Shown piece by piece: positions 35,745 to 49,499 of a stretch of DNA of 64,000 nt (its first letter is position 1; each line of letters begins with the position of its first letter). The notes beneath the pieces are model-generated. The model saw only the letters and a list, made by a program, of their open reading frames with translations. It had not been told where the DNA came from and ran no database searches. Origin of the DNA: Otis tarda. Its lineage: Eukaryota; Chordata; Aves; Otidiformes; Otididae. A program made the position numbers and the translations under genes. The stretch lies in contig CM048554.1 in assembly GCA_026413225.1 (NCBI GenBank), positions 11,548,001 through 11,612,000 on the forward strand, in the 5' to 3' direction.

Positions 35745-37700
35745 GTAAGAAATAAAAACTTTCTGTATGCCTGTAAGTCAGGATGGAGATGCTTTTCAAG
35801 TTCTTTCTTTATGTTTGTAATTTACATCATATCTTCAGTATAAATAGCAAGGTGGGCAGTGTATTTTTATTGTTGCGCCTATTGACTCTTTTATTCAGTC
35901 AAATACTTTGACTGAAAGTAGGCGATGCTGAAAAAGAACCATTACATGAAAAATTCATTTGTAAGAATTGCCCTACTGTTAATCTTCCCAATCTCTCTCC
36001 AATTAAAGGAAGTAACATTGTATTCTCAGCCAGCTCAAAGGTGGCTTCAAGGCTTTTGCCACCATTCTTCTGAATATTGCATACTGAAGCAAAAGTTGGG
36101 AAAAAAACTTACCAATTTGTTGATCCATATTCAAAATATGTGACATTTTGAATACCTTAAAATATACCAAACATATTTCAAAATCTTGTCTGAGAACCAC
36201 CCAGCCTTGTGAACATAGCCCCGATGGTGAGGTGGAAACTCCAGAGTATTAAGTTATGCTATTCATTGAGTGGCCTCAAGTACATTACTTAACCACAATA
36301 CAATTTTCTTTTCTATAAAGATAAAAAGTATATGCCCACCTTCCTTACGGATTTATTGTGAGGATGAAAGTTGAATGTTATATAAATGCTAAGTGTTACC
36401 AGTAGAACATATAATCACAAAAATATGTTGAAAATGTTATCAGCCCTTGTTTACAAAAACACCAAAGAGGCATTTTAATTCTATCAAGAGCTTTCTTGAG
36501 TTTTGGCTTTGTTTGTCTTTGTGCCATTGAGTCTGATAAGAAAAGAATATAGCCAGTCTTTTGGTAGTGCAGATTGCTTCAAATATTTTTGGTTTTTTTC
36601 AGAGTAAGTGCCATAAAGGTTCATTTCATTGCGAGAGAAGTGGTCTGTAGATGGGTTATAGTGGCCAAATACTAGTTCCATAGCCAGCTACTTTCTTTCA
36701 TTTGATCAGTGAAGTCTCATGAAGTTTCTCTTCATCATGATCTTGGTATACTGGATGAGAGCCACTTGGCCCATACAGAATAGTAGAGCAGAGGGAAACA
36801 GGATGTCTTCTCTACCAAGATTTGCATATGCAAGGATGTCATAAGCCAAGAAAAAGGAAGACGTGACTTTAAAAACGGGTCTCTGTTGTGAATTGTCTGT
36901 GTATTTTCACATGGTAAAAAATCTCAGATGTGAGCCTCAATCTTAACCTTGAGCATTTAGTTGTAGGTTAGAGTCAACCATCTCAGTTTCCACATGGTTG
37001 TTACAGGAGCATAACCTGCAACATCCATCCCGACTCTACCTCATATCTCTCTAGAGACACGTGTTCCCAGAGTCTTTACAGTTGACCTTGACTAAAAAGT
37101 CAGCGCTTGGGAGTATATATGCATGGGAGCTCGTGTTGCCTCTGCAGAAGCCCCTCTTCTGTTATTTCTAGTCTGTAATATAATTGGTCTTGTGTGTGAA
37201 GAAGGGACTTCCGTGTGGATATTCATAAATGAAGCAGAAGCAGATATTTTTGCAGGGTTTTTGCCTTGTACCTAGTCTCGTTGTGTTCAGTTTAAGTTAT
37301 AAATGAGCAATACCCATATAAGTAACCAACGAAGCATTGTATTTGCATACATATTAAAGTAAATAAGTAAACACATAGCACATTTAACATAGCTTCCATG
37401 AAGCCAATTATTTTTTTTCCACAATTGCAGTTTAAAGGCATTAAATGTTGATAGAAATTAAGTTTTAAGGGGAGAGGAGAGAACTCTTATTTACATTATA
37501 AAGGCCTGTGACTTTTTTAATTTTACATTTTGATCATCTTTACTTTTCATTTCTGTACTATGTTCTGTCACCTCATGAAGCTGTAATCCATGTGACTCTT
37601 GACCTTTATTATATAGGAAGGCTGCTGGCTATTAAGTACTGTATAAATGTTAAATACCCTGAGGTTGGCTTGCTGTTAATTATATTTCTTTATTTTTAAG
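35745..37700 (+). other. EHBP1: EHBP1 intron (1956 nt)
   Basis: This is a phase-0 intron with CAG|GTAAGA and TTTTTAAG|CAA borders. It is AT-rich. No repeat or RNA gene was recognised. Confidence 0.95.
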
Positions 37701-37844
37701 CAACGAATGTTGTCAAGACAGGAAGAACTTAAAGAACGAGCAAGAGTTCTGCTAGAGCAAGCAAGAAGAGATGCAGCTTTAAAGGCAGGGAATAAGCAAC
37801 TAACCAATACGATCATCCCAGCCCGCAATAAGCAGCTGAATGAT
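37701..37844 (+). CDS. EHBP1: EHBP1 exon: first ERAR helix
   Basis: This 144-nt exon (48 codons, phase 0 at both ends) begins QRMLSRQEELKERARVLLEQ and continues ARRDAALKAGNK, a strongly helical, highly charged segment, followed by a looser tail (QLTNTIIPARNKQLND). The acceptor is TATTTTTAAG and the donor GAT|GTAAGG. The helix core shares the pattern L-K/R-ERAR-x-L-x-x-x-AR with the next exon, suggesting an old internal duplication. Because the exon is symmetric, it can be skipped without disturbing the frame and is a plausible cassette exon. The tail differs more from mammals than the helix does. Function beyond forming a helical linker between CH and the C-terminal Rab-binding part is not known to me. 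Confidence 0.96.
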
Positions 37845-40800
37845 GTAAGGAATATTGGCCAGTGTGGCAGTTTACATAGTTAAAATGTAAAGTATGTGCA
37901 TATGCTTTGTGGGGGGCACGTCCTTGCAGAATATTTCTTTTCCATGCTGAATCTCCTGGTTCTCTAATGTGTCATGTGCCCTTGGTTCACTTTTCAAGCC
38001 TGTTTCTGCTGCTGTTACGGCCAGCAGAAAGATGCCTTAGACTTCACTGGACACAGAGGTCTGGGAGCACCTTCTTTGATTGGCACTTCAAAACAACAAA
38101 AGTTACTTGTTAAATGATAGTGGAGTAATTTATGCTATTTTTGATTACTTCTCTTTTTTCAGTTAATGTAAATGCATTCCCTGAGCCTGTGATGTCAACT
38201 ACTTGCTGTTTCATAAGTGTTGTTGCAGTGAATGAGGCTGCTTGTGACAGTCTTGTAAAAGAGTTGATGGAACAATTCCTTTTTATCACCAAAGTTGATT
38301 ATGCTGGTGAGATGGGAAAGTGGAGCTGGGGAATGAGCTCCAGTGTTGAAGCAGCTTTGGTTGCACCTCCAGTGGCCTCCGTGGTGACCTGGAAGGATGC
38401 ATGCTCTCTGGAGACGAAAGCTAATTAATTTTTATGCAAACCTTCGCAATGCGGGTTTTGTGATTCTAGCTATTGCACATTAGAGACTGCACTGGCAACT
38501 GAGAATGTAAATGTAACTGAAAAATACTGATACAGAGAAAGGCTTGAATTTTTACTGATTCACATCTTTCAGAGCATAGTCCTGAGGGGCAGATTCTGCT
38601 TTTTACCTAATCACACAATCAAAAAATGAAGACAGTGATTTACATGCCTCATTTCATTCTCTTAACTCTCTTGGATCCATCCTGTATTTTTTTTTTCCCT
38701 TAACAATACCTCTCCCCAGATGACACTTTTTTCTTCAAAATATATTCATATATGCGGACAAGTCTTATTTGTGTAATGATAACATAATGATATATAGCCA
38801 ATTTTTTTTATTGCTTTGTATTTAAGTTTTTCCTAGATAAGTATATATTTAACTTCTAATTTTTTTTAAGGTTGGTTTTTTTTTTCCTAAAGCAAACAGT
38901 ATTAGAGGAGGAATACTATAGGCAACTACTCATGCAGGAATAACTGTAGTAGAAGTTGCCCCACATTTTCTATTACAAATTCCTATTTTCAAAGGTTTTA
39001 CAACTTTGCTAGTATTTCATTGTGTGACCTGAAATTTTCCCCATCAACTCTCTGCCTCAGGGTAGTATTTATCTTTATTTTTACTTTAAAAAAACCCTAT
39101 TCAACTGTTTCTCTGTATTAGGGTGGATAAAGCATTGTTTTATCCATGTTAAAAAATGTCTTACGGGAAGAAGGTTCCATCCCCTTGAAAAATGTGTTCA
39201 AAACAAAGTTGTGTTAATAGCACAATCTTGTCAGAGAGCCTTGAAGTTTGGAAAAGTTCATAAGCGTGAGTAAAAATTGTCTATATAGACACAGCACACC
39301 AAGAGTGTCTCTTACTGTTCCTCCCCTAAGGATCGGGGCCCATGCTGGTGCAGATCATAGCACTGGAAAGCAAAACTCAAGCTGCGGCTGATGAATGATC
39401 CAAACAGGAGGAAAAGGAGCCACCCCAGTGGCATGCAGAGGAGAGATGCCCCAGATAGATGGCAAGGAGGTAGATGGCAATGTGAAGTTAGACAAAAAAG
39501 AAGACTGTGTCTAGGCCATGAAAATCATCTGAAGGATAGGGCATCGGAGCAGACCGATTGCCCATGGGACCTTATTTCATTTGTTACAGAAGCTGAAAAG
39601 AGAGTTAGAGAGATGCCGGAAAGGGAAGTGTGGTCTTCTAGGACCACTCTGCAGAGCCAAAGTTTCTTGCTGCCTCCATCAGAAGCTCCTTACAATGTTG
39701 GGAAGATACCTTCAACCCAACATACTCAAGGTGGTGGATTCCTTGATTTCTGATTTCTAACTCAAGATTCTTGGGGAGTGATTTCTGGAACCTTTGAATG
39801 CACTCAGCTGTAGCTAAGTCAAGGAGAACCATTCAGTGAACAAATAGTCCAGGCCCCTCTGAAATCCTGAGCAAACAGGTAGTGGGCACTCTTCACTTGA
39901 GTTGACTGTAACGTAAGAATAACAAAAGCTCCTCAGCTCAGAAGGGTGTTGTGGAAATTTAATTTGGAAACTCTGAGATATGATGTGAAGAGTGCCACAG
40001 AAGTGTCCTGGTAGAACTTCTGTGTTCTGTGTTCAGATAAAAGTTTAAATAGTGTATTTTGAACAAGATACAGGGCAGACAGTGAGTGATGAGGGTAAAG
40101 TGAGATATTGAACGATTGTTAATTCACTGAACGTTGTCAGTCATGGCCACTGAAAATAATGAGTATCCTGTAGGGGAAAAAAATAAGTATAGGTTGTGCA
40201 ATTAAAGACATGTGAAATGAGAACCAGTGCAAGGTTGTACGGCTAGCATAATTTCAACGTTTCATAACTTTTGAGTGCTTGACTTAACCAAGCTCAACAT
40301 TCTCCTAATGCAATTCAGTGGGAAACATGCATTGTGAAAGGGAGGGGTCTAACGGAGGCTGGTAGAGTATTCCTAGTTTGTATATTATATAAAGTTGATA
40401 GATATTTTATAAAGCTGTATATAACATGTATATATGTTATACACATATCCATACGTGTGTATGTTCTGAATGAGGATGCATGTATGCATCAACATGTATA
40501 GATATAAGATAAAATACATGGATTTCTGGTTTTCTTTAACGTGTTTGATCTTCATGGAGATGAGACATTTCCATTTGATGTAGTTGTGTCAGTTTACCAC
40601 AGGTCATTGCTTATTTGATTGTTAGGAAATTGTTTCTGTTCAGTGTTTTCTGGTCATTCAGGTTAACAATAAGAACTTTGACTCAAAGCAGTGTTGTATG
40701 TGTCTGTGCGGTAATGTGTAGCAGCGTGTTATCCAAATGAGAGTTGTGGTAATGAGAATGAGCATTTAGTAGTGGGAATTGGACTAGGCTCGTTTTTGGG

Positions 40801-43800
40801 AAGGATTGAGAGGGATTCAAAAGAAAACGGTTTAAATTAGGAAGATCTAATTTTAAATAAGAAAACTTTGAAGAGATAGTCCAGGGTCAATACTTTCGAA
40901 AGTAACTCTTGAGGTTTGCAGTTGCACCTTTTTTGATACCCTCATGAAAAGAGCTTTAAGCCCAGTCTTTCAGAGCATGCTCAGAAAATCCGTCAGCCCA
41001 GCTAAGCTAAGCCTGCAGAGTCATTCCTTACTTTTGCAGAGCTTGTCTTGTAGGCCTTGCTGTTACCACTTTACATTTGTCATATGAGAACTATGAATCG
41101 CTGTTTTCTTAGTCAACAAGGGAGAACAATAATACAGTGCATAGGGTTGTATTGCTGCTTGAGGTCAACAAAAGGGAGGAAATTTCCAAGTCTGTTCCAT
41201 GGTCATAAATACAGGTTACTTGGTATGTGTTTGCCTGATTTGTTTTGGTAAAAGTCTTTTTTGAAGAAAGCAGTGCTCCTATTTCTCCTCTAAGCATTGA
41301 GCAAATACCTTTGACCTTCTTCAGCCTAAGCCTTACCCTTCCTCTGCTAGTACCAATATTCTGGATTTTTTTTTCAGTAGTCGTACACTCTGGGCTTGTT
41401 TTTCACTCTCCCCTCCACCCCCCCACTCCCTTTTAAAAAAATCTCTGTTGTCTCTTTATTGACCATTAACTGGCCTCTCATGAAGTACTGGCTGTTTTCC
41501 CATGACATGTCCATTCTCTTGGCTGTTGGCCTCTTTTTCTTGAGTTGTCTTTCTTGCTGCAATGTGCTTCCATCTTCCCACGTTTGTTCTCTGGAGTTAG
41601 GCCTATGTCAGTATTCTTACTTGCTTTACTTTTTTTTTTCTTTCTTTTTGACTTAGAAATTTCTGAAGTTGTGGAAGCAGAAGGTTGAGGCGCTGAATTT
41701 GCTCATATACCTGTTAACTCAATCCCATTTTCCTCTGAATAATGTATTTCTCATTGCATCTGAATCTGTATCCTGTTCCTCCTCTTTAGTTTGTGTCTTC
41801 TTGTTCTTTCCCCTGTTTCAGACTGTATTTCAGCTGTCTCCCCTGGCCATTTCAGATCTCCTCCTTCTCCTTTTGAAATTTTCTTTCTAATACCTGCTCT
41901 CTTTACTCTTTCTTCCCTCTTTGCCTTCTGCCTCATCATCTTCCATTCTTGTTCGACCCACCTGATTTAGTCCCATCATTCTCTGGTTGCTTCCTCTGTT
42001 TGTATTGTATTAGCCCCTTTAATTTTCTCGCATTTCTTCCCTACTTGCTGCATGCTGGAAGTTTTTTCACTGTTAGGTCTGCTCTTTTGGTGCTTCTCAG
42101 AACCCTTCAGTCTTCTAGCTGTATGCATGCCAGCCCATATGGAGGTGTGTAAGCCTGTAGGCGGGTATTTGAAGTCTAAGAAGAGACCGCATTGATCAGA
42201 AACTCCTTGAAAACAGGCTCGTGGTTTGGGAGGATCACAGATATGTCCTTAAAATTGATGCAGCCTTTTGGAGATTGGAAGAATTAGCTTAAGAGCTCTG
42301 TGAACAGTTACTGATCCGCTCATGGATCCCTTTCTCTATGGTAGATTTATAAACAGCTCAGCCTTTCTGCTTGCTTTCTTGATGTAGGTGTGCATGTAGT
42401 GACTCTTTTACGAGATGCTTCTGTCATTTCCAATCTGGTATAGCAGCTGTAGTCACTCAGCTTTTAACCAGAAGAGCCTTTTTATTAGCTTACTCATTTT
42501 TATTTAACTCACCTTTTCTCATGATGAATATCACAGGGCTAGAAGCAACATATCTACTCCCACCAGATGCTGTGAAATATCAACCTGTAGTGATGGTTGT
42601 TAGCAGCAGCAGCTTGGCTGGAATGAGGTGTTGGAAAGGGGAGGAGACTGGAGCTGGTCTGTGCAACCTAACTGGCAAAGTGACAAGCTAGAGGGGACCA
42701 CAACTGGTGGGAAATATTCAAGAGTGACAGGGCTAAATTAGGTCCTTCCAGCAGGGAACCTGCACTTGCAGAATGTGGAGTCAGCGAATACCTGCAAAGT
42801 CCGGTGGCAAAATGTTTGTCTTATTCTCCTTTAATGACTGGTCCACATGAAGAATGCAAATTTACTGCTGCTGTCGTTTACTCTGTAAACTCAAATGGCT
42901 ATGGTTATGGAATCAGCCTGATTACAGAGGATGGAATTAGGAGTTAAGAAACGCACAGGCAACTTTAATTAACCTTCTTTGTGTGTATGCATTATGATGC
43001 AGTCTTTAATTATGTGATCACATACTATTTTCCCCAAAGCAATTGTGTCTCATTTAGCTCAGAGGATTGAGGTGATGTAGAAGGCTGTTTGTCCAGAGGA
43101 CCTCTGTCCTTTTGCTTGCAGAAATTGGAAGGTGTGCGGCAAATGAAGCAGAGGTTGCAAGGAGCAGAAGGATGACATCACAGTTAAGGTGTTTGAAAGA
43201 ATTAAATGTAGTGCTGCCTTTGCCTCAGAGTTCCTGTTCAGTACTGCTAAGTCTTTTGAACCAGACTTCCTCCAAGTGGTCATTAATTGTGTATCCTTCT
43301 TTTCTGGATTGCCGTTTGAGGCAAAAGTTTGATTTGCACCTGTACTGAGCATCCGAGTCTGTCAGGGAAATCAGGTGGAGCTGTGCTTGAGACACATAAA
43401 GGGCTGCATAAAGCTTAGTATACTGAAAAAAAAAGCCCAGGTAATAGGCTTCCCAGAGTGAGCACCCAGTGTTAGACCCTTTTAGCTGGATCTCTCCATC
43501 TCAGTTCTCATCCAAAGAACAGAGTAATAACACCACCACAGGGTGTTGTGAGAAGGGAGTGTGATAAATGCTTTTGAGGCACTTAAATACCATAGTGATG
43601 CGCACTGTAGAAAAGCCCTTGAAGAAATTAATAATTCTGCCCACAAAGTGGGATTTGAATATTGTGGAGTAAAGAACGGTGCGATGTGTTGATGGGCCTG
43701 CATACTGACCAGTGAAAATAAACTCAAGTATTGAACACCACGGGGTAGAGTTCAGATCGGGGGACAGTAAAAGTAAAAGGCGGTGCCACAACAAGGCTCT

Positions 43801-46419
43801 ATTCTAAAGGATACCGAGTGGGATAAAAATCAAGATTGTGCTCAGTAGTTTTATTTCTGGCATCTCCTAAATTGGGTGTTAAATTCTTGTAGGTTTTTTT
43901 TTTTTTTGCAAGGTAGACAGTTTTAGCAGAGAACGCCATATAGCATGGAAGTCATGAAAAATCATGCTGGTCTGGCAAAGGATATGCTTTTCTTCCTAAC
44001 ACAGGCCAGGAATTGTTTCTGAAGTTATTTGTTTTTTGCGTGAGCTAAGAATGCCTCCTTGGTGAATTTAGGGTCAGGACTGGGCCCCTCATATGGATTC
44101 AGCCAAAAATTTTGCATATTTAGCATCTAGCATAGGTTCTGGGATGCAGGAGTTCAATACCTGGAGGAAATCACTCTGTCTTTTGCCTCTCGTGAGATAG
44201 GAAAATAGTAATTGTTTCTTCACAGCGACTTTCTGAGGATGACTACACAAAAAATTGTGAGGGACTCAATTTATACAATAAGTATTTAAGACCAACTTAG
44301 TGTAAACTGAAGGGGTGTTTTCAGAGAGCAATCTGATGCTGCTGCTGTGAGTAAATGCAACTGTTGCTAGCCTGCTTTCTGTACAGAGAAAGATTTGGTT
44401 TTACTTATCTCTGCTACCATTATTTCATATTTATTGAAGTTGACTGACAGCTATTGCTGCCTAAATATATTAATAAAAATAGGTTTGAAAGAGCAGCGAG
44501 GACTATATTCAGCTTTTGTAGTAGAATTTGCAGATACGAAGTACCTCACCAAAAAGCTGTTACCTCCAAAAATGCAAACTGTCTGTATACAGAGGGCAGC
44601 AGGAACAGGCTCTGCCATGAGATTGTTTCTTTCTGCTCAGAATATTGCTTTTTGTTACTCCTTTGCTCAAAGGACTTGTTGCAGCTGTATCTAATTCATA
44701 TTTAATAAGCTCTTTCTACTTCAGGTGTCAATCTGTTTTGCCCATTACTATCCATTTTCATAAATATTTGAGTGCAAGACGGTAACTTTTTTTGCATCCA
44801 CAGTGGACTAGTGGAAATTGAAGTCTTTTTAGAAAACCTTCAGAAAGTGACAAAATCTGAAAGGAGATGAGTTTGTATACTCTTATTTTAATTTTGATTG
44901 CATACATTTGCACAGATATGGGATATGCCAGCTGCAGTAAAATAAAAATAAGGCATTGTTTTAAATGCTCAGAAAAAAAAAGCTTTAATAAATGGTCTCA
45001 TTTATTATGTCCTGCAATAATCTGATGCCCTTCTGAGATAATAAGCTCCTAACCGTTCTGCCTTAATATGGGACCAAAACATAAACGCTAGTCAACATGG
45101 CCAGAAATGGTACAGAATGCAAATACACAGTAAACAACAAAACTTTGATTTGATTGAAAGATGCCTTAAACTCAATTTAGTGTTGAAAGTATCCTTTCCT
45201 CCAAATATTTTCACAGGCTCTTGAAAATGAGCACTGGATGGCTTTATTCAGTATTTTTTATTTCTACATGAAACCAGAATCCCTACTTCTCTTGCATTAG
45301 GAAACGGATCTAGCTCATCAGTGGATTTTTTTCAATTATTATTAATTAATTTATTTATTTATTTGTAATCTGCTCAGTTGGAAAATAAATGTCTGTGACT
45401 GGGACAGTAACGTTAATTCATTTAAGGAAACACTCCTAAGTTATTCCTATCTTGTTTTTCTTAAGAAACAAAGAGAGAAAAGCTGATCTTTATTAATTAA
45501 ACATCTAACATTATTTTATTGAGGTGTAGGACTTAGCAGATGGCAACCTTGGTCTTTTAATATTAATTGGAAAATATTGATTGAAAAAAGACTAGTCTGT
45601 CCTGCTGATAATTGTGACCAGATTTAGATACGATCACTAGATCTTCCTGAGATTACAAAGAAGCAGTTACCATCTAATTGGTAAAAAGATTGAACATTAT
45701 TTTGGTAATCCCTGAGCTTTGGTAACTTATTCCCTGCTGTTCATTTATATGTCTTGTCTGTATGCCACTATAAAGTGGTTAAATATGGTTTAAGCTGATA
45801 AGACTATGCTGTATAGTATTTACATTTCATGAGCATTCCAAGTTTTATAGCTGTTTTAACAATATACTTTTCTTTAAATGAAGGTTAGACCTGCTGACTG
45901 AACACTTCAAAAACACAACTGAACTGATATTTACTTCTTTATAACAACATGCTAAGGTTGAGATAGCCTGATCTCATTTCCTTGATGGCGAGAACAAACA
46001 AGTTGTTTTATTTAATGTTGCTCAATACATGAAAAATAAAAATAATCTGTAACTTTCCAAGAAGGTTCTACAGCTTTTGACTTCATATTTGATCTGTTTA
46101 AGCACTTTCTTACTATGAAGTTGTGATATTTCACTGTACAAAAATACTGCTATAGACAACTCCCTGACGTAGCTGGGAAAATAAATCAATTAGTGCAAGT
46201 AAACTCATTTCTAAGAAGAATTAGTATGCACTGTCAGTTTTATACCAGGAGGGATTTCATGAATAAAGTGTGTGTAACCTTTGATAATGCAAGACAAATT
46301 TTACACAGTTTGAGTTTCAGATATAAATGCTTGAGATTCTCCACTGAGTTTTATTGCTGTTATTTCCATAAGCTGTATCTATTTACACCACTTAAGCGTA
46401 TGGCCTAAATATATAAATA
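37845..46419 (+). other. EHBP1: 5' half of the 18.5-kb EHBP1 intron
   Basis: This is AT-rich intron. It has a TA-rich zone at about 40375-40520, a pyrimidine-rich zone 41300-42100 and TTTA units near 45340-45365. A 120-codon open frame at 39391-39753 has no recognised similarity and no splice context. No interspersed repeat was recognised. Confidence 0.6.
40375..40520. repeat. TA-rich low-complexity zone
   Basis: These are irregular TATA and TATGTATA runs without a clean unit. Confidence 0.6.
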
Positions 46420-46830
46420 CGCGATTATTTGTTACGTGGATGTAAATTCAAGGTGCTGCATAGTCTGCAGCCGTAACGCTAAGTTGCACGCTCACAGAAA
46501 ATAGGCTGTCAATTTATCAACTGAATTTTAAGATTGTCTGAAAAACATTAGTTCAAAAATTTAAACATCTTCTTGCTGTTTATTATTTAAAAAAAAAAAA
46601 GGTCTCGGTGTTTCAGTGCTTTCTCTTTGTATATGAAGCAAGACCTGGATTTCTTAGCATCTGGAATGCTCTTTTTCCATCGCTGCTAATAATTGTGGAC
46701 GTTTTCTGTGTGGATGTTCAGCACGCGCTGTCGTGAATCCCAGGATGATATCGCCGTTACTTAGAGCTGTATTTTGCATTGCCTATTCTGTTATTGCTCA
46801 GCATGCACAAGGGTAGAGTTAAAATCTTTA
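46420..46830. promoter_or_regulatory. Candidate conserved noncoding block
   Basis: This is a high-complexity block after AT-rich sequence, with CpGs scarce elsewhere (TACGCGATT at 46419, CACGCGCTGTCGTG at 46722). It contains GGCTGTCAATTTATCAAC (about 46504-46521), a word of the PBX/MEIS/HOX type, and CTAATAATTGTGG (about 46687-46699) of the SOX/homeodomain type. No repeat was recognised. It is probably part of a cluster of distal enhancers, by inference. Confidence 0.35.
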
Positions 46831-47099
46831 TTCATTTCATTTAAAAATGTTTCTTTTGTTCTCCTTATCATGTTCTGGCTTTCCCAAGGATATATGCCTT
46901 GAACGAAAAGTCACATGTGCATTACTAATTGTGTGCCATTGTATTTACAGTTCCTAGTGGTGGCACTGTGAAGCTACTAATTCTTTTGCTTCACTTGATG
47001 TAAAATAATCTGAGTGTCTTTGATAGCAGTGAAACAGTATTAATTGTTTTGTACATTTCTTGGTCACTCTTCTTAGGTGGTCTTCATAATCTATTAGAA

Positions 47100-47720
47100 C
47101 TTTCAGCCAGATTTTTGTAATGTCATGCCTCCAGCAGTGATTAAATTGGTAATTAATGAACAGTCCTTGGCAACATAAACCACATCCCGTTAATTTTCCC
47201 TTTTGAGTTTTTAGAAGTTGTCGTCTCTGTCAGAAAGCATTGCGCCACCTTGCTACGGCCCCTTGGCATGAAACCACAACGGCTTGATTTTTTGCAGCCA
47301 TTAGTAGATCAGAGCAGTAATTTCACAGTATTTTGGTCAGGGTAATTATAGTACCGAGTACCGAGTAGAGTTGGGAATTCACACAAGAAGTCCAGAAATA
47401 CCAGGTGAGCTTCCTTGTGTGCACTGGGACGTTATGATTAGTTTAATTGGGCTTTGTTTGATTTCAGCCGCGGAGACTCTTTGTGCCACGGCACTGCAGC
47501 CACTTTCCACTTTAGTGTTTCTGACCTGCATTGACAGGAACTGGTGCAAAAATGAACTCTTTGAAGTGGGACTCTTTGGAGAGGGCAGCTAAAAAAGAGG
47601 GAAAGGGATGTGTAAATCATTTACTGTAGCAAAGCTCGAAACCTGACCGAATACCCTGCGTTTTGCGGGTGATGTGATTCAAGATCTTTTGTATTTTCAG
47701 CCAGAGCAGACAATATTCCT
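47100..47720. promoter_or_regulatory. Candidate conserved noncoding block
   Basis: This is a repeat-free, complex stretch with homeodomain-type words (GTGATTAAATTGGTAATTAATG around 47136-47157), several isolated CpGs and the short tandem ACCGAGTACCGAGTAG near 47353. No reading frame or splice sites are consistent with an exon. Regulatory function is inferred. Confidence 0.35.
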
Positions 47721-48049
47721 GCTCCATTTGTGCAAAGGTTTGGCAAATTACTGCATTTAAAAACACAATCTTTTTTTTTTTAATAGCTGGCTTTTATATA
47801 GCACCTGCTATTCTACCTTCCTTTGAAGATACAGTTGTTTCTCCCACCAGAAATTCTGCGAATCATCCCTTTAGTCCTGCAAACGAATCTGGGCGAATGC
47901 ATTAATGAGACTGCAGCTGCACTTAGTAGTTCACATGTCACAAAATAGTAGGTAAAGGCATTCATACTTGAGTGACTGACTATAGGTGTAGCGGCCTTCA
48001 GCGGTACATTGTGCACGTTAAAAGTTTAAATAGTCACTTGCCTGTTGGC

Positions 48050-48330
48050 TCCTGAATGAAAGGACTGTCACTGGTCACTTCTCCTGAAGCCTTAATGAAA
48101 CCAAATAGTTTGCTACGAGTTTGGGCCTAACCATTGGGGTGTTTCATGCAGTCTTGTCAGTTGATGTTCATGAATTGACTTGAACGGAGATCAAAGTGTT
48201 TCTCAAAATGGAGAAGCGGGGAGAGAGACAGCTCCTTCAATTGCACCACAAGAGCTAATCAAGCCATCAGTTCTTTATGCACTCTGCATGCCTTTAGAAT
48301 TTAATACCCAATGGTTTGTCAGGACAAATT
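48050..48330. promoter_or_regulatory. Candidate conserved noncoding block
   Basis: This is a complex stretch with CACAAGAGCTAATCAAGCCA (around 48247-48266), a bicoid-type TAATC core, and GACAAATTGAAATTCGGG further on. It is flanked by a G-rich run at 48339-48358. Texture only. Confidence 0.33.
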
Positions 48331-48479
48331 GAAATTCGGGGGAGGAGTGGGGGGGGAGGCCTCCTCGGCCTGCTGCAAGTGAAATACGTGCCTCACTCTT
48401 CTGGAGGTCGTTTTGATAAATTTTGTAATCTAATGTAAAACTGCAATGTTGATTAAATATTTGGGGTTGAAAAAAAATA

Positions 48480-48880
48480 AGGTAAAGGATTCAATGGACA
48501 TTATACGCCTTCGTGCTGATTAAAGATCCAGCTTTAAAGTGAAAGAGAAACTAAACTCAGCGTGATTTTTTGTTTCTTTGATTGCTAATGAACTTTTTTG
48601 CTGAAACATTTTAAACTGGATTCAGAAGGTAGTTTTTTGAGTGTCAGTTAAAACAAAGTCATGTGAAAATGCCTGCCTCCCTCCCTCTCTCTCTTTTTAA
48701 TTGATATGATTTAGGGAGAGGAAAATGGTAAGGGGGATTTTTCTATTGCAGAAGCAATTTTTAAGGGATTTAGTCTTATTTAGCCTGAAGGTCTTCACAC
48801 TAATGAGAGCACTTATGTTACGTCCAGGCGTTGATTAGACAGCTCATCTATCAACTGGAGCATGAGAATTTGTATTTTAG
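48480..48880. promoter_or_regulatory. Candidate conserved noncoding block
   Basis: This is a complex block with CTGATTAAAGATCCAGCTTT near 48516, GATTGCTAATGAAC near 48580 and isolated CpGs. A (CT)n run at 48676-48694 interrupts it. Regulatory function is inferred. Confidence 0.3.
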
Positions 48881-48959
48881 GTACCTTTTATGTATTATAA
48901 ATGTATATGCTTTTTTTTTATTACTTTAGACTTTATTTTCCACAAATTTTTAATTACTT

Positions 48960-49330
48960 TCTTTCACTTTCGAGGTGCCTGTAGTGCAGCTGGCAGTGCA
49001 CAATCGCTAACAGGGAAACACTCTGCATTTGATGAGGAATAATATCGAAACTGTATCTGTAGAAATTGGCATGCCAAATGCAAATTGCTACCCAGATGCA
49101 TTCCTTAAACTGCCACAAGCCTCCTTAAAGCCTAAATATATATTTATTCAGGGAACATGGAATTATATATTTTTAAAAATGCCCGACCACCACCCCCCAA
49201 AAAAAATTGTGAACTCTCTCTCTACCTGTAGTTTTTGCCATGTTTAAAACACAATATCGTCTTAATTATTTTCTGAACCATTCTGAAAAGTACAGCTTTT
49301 GTAACTTTTTGACATTTCAGGTTTTAAAAA
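48960..49330. promoter_or_regulatory. Candidate conserved noncoding block with exact POU octamer
   Basis: It contains ATGCAAAT at 49078-49085, the exact octamer bound by POU-domain factors, inside GCCAAATGCAAATTGC. The surroundings are complex with few homopolymers until the poly-A at 49325. Regulatory function is inferred. Confidence 0.33.
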
Positions 49331-49499
49331 AAAAAAATTAAAACGTTGCCACCAGCTTGCACTATGAGCAGCCTGTAATAACAGTTAAAAAAGCTTTCTG
49401 AACTATTTGACAAGATTTCTTAGTGCTGAGGCCATATGCTGTAGCCTTTAAGCTATTTCTTCCTATCAGTTTCATTATCACCTGCCTCTGAGTCTCCAA

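Noticed and set aside
35745-35843. Coding extension of the 915-nt exon past its donor
   Set aside because: The strong donor CAG|GTAAGA and in-frame continuation into the exon at 37701 show the coding part ends at 35744. An intron-retention tail is possible but there is no evidence for it.
41300-42150. Pyrimidine-rich zone with several open frames, considered as a decayed LINE
   Set aside because: No recognisable CR1 or other element phrase; open frames reflect base composition.
11855-46440. Shared 15-mer TATTTGTTACGTGGA at about 11851 and 46427
   Set aside because: One or two shared 15-mers are expected by chance in a window of this size, and the flanks do not align.
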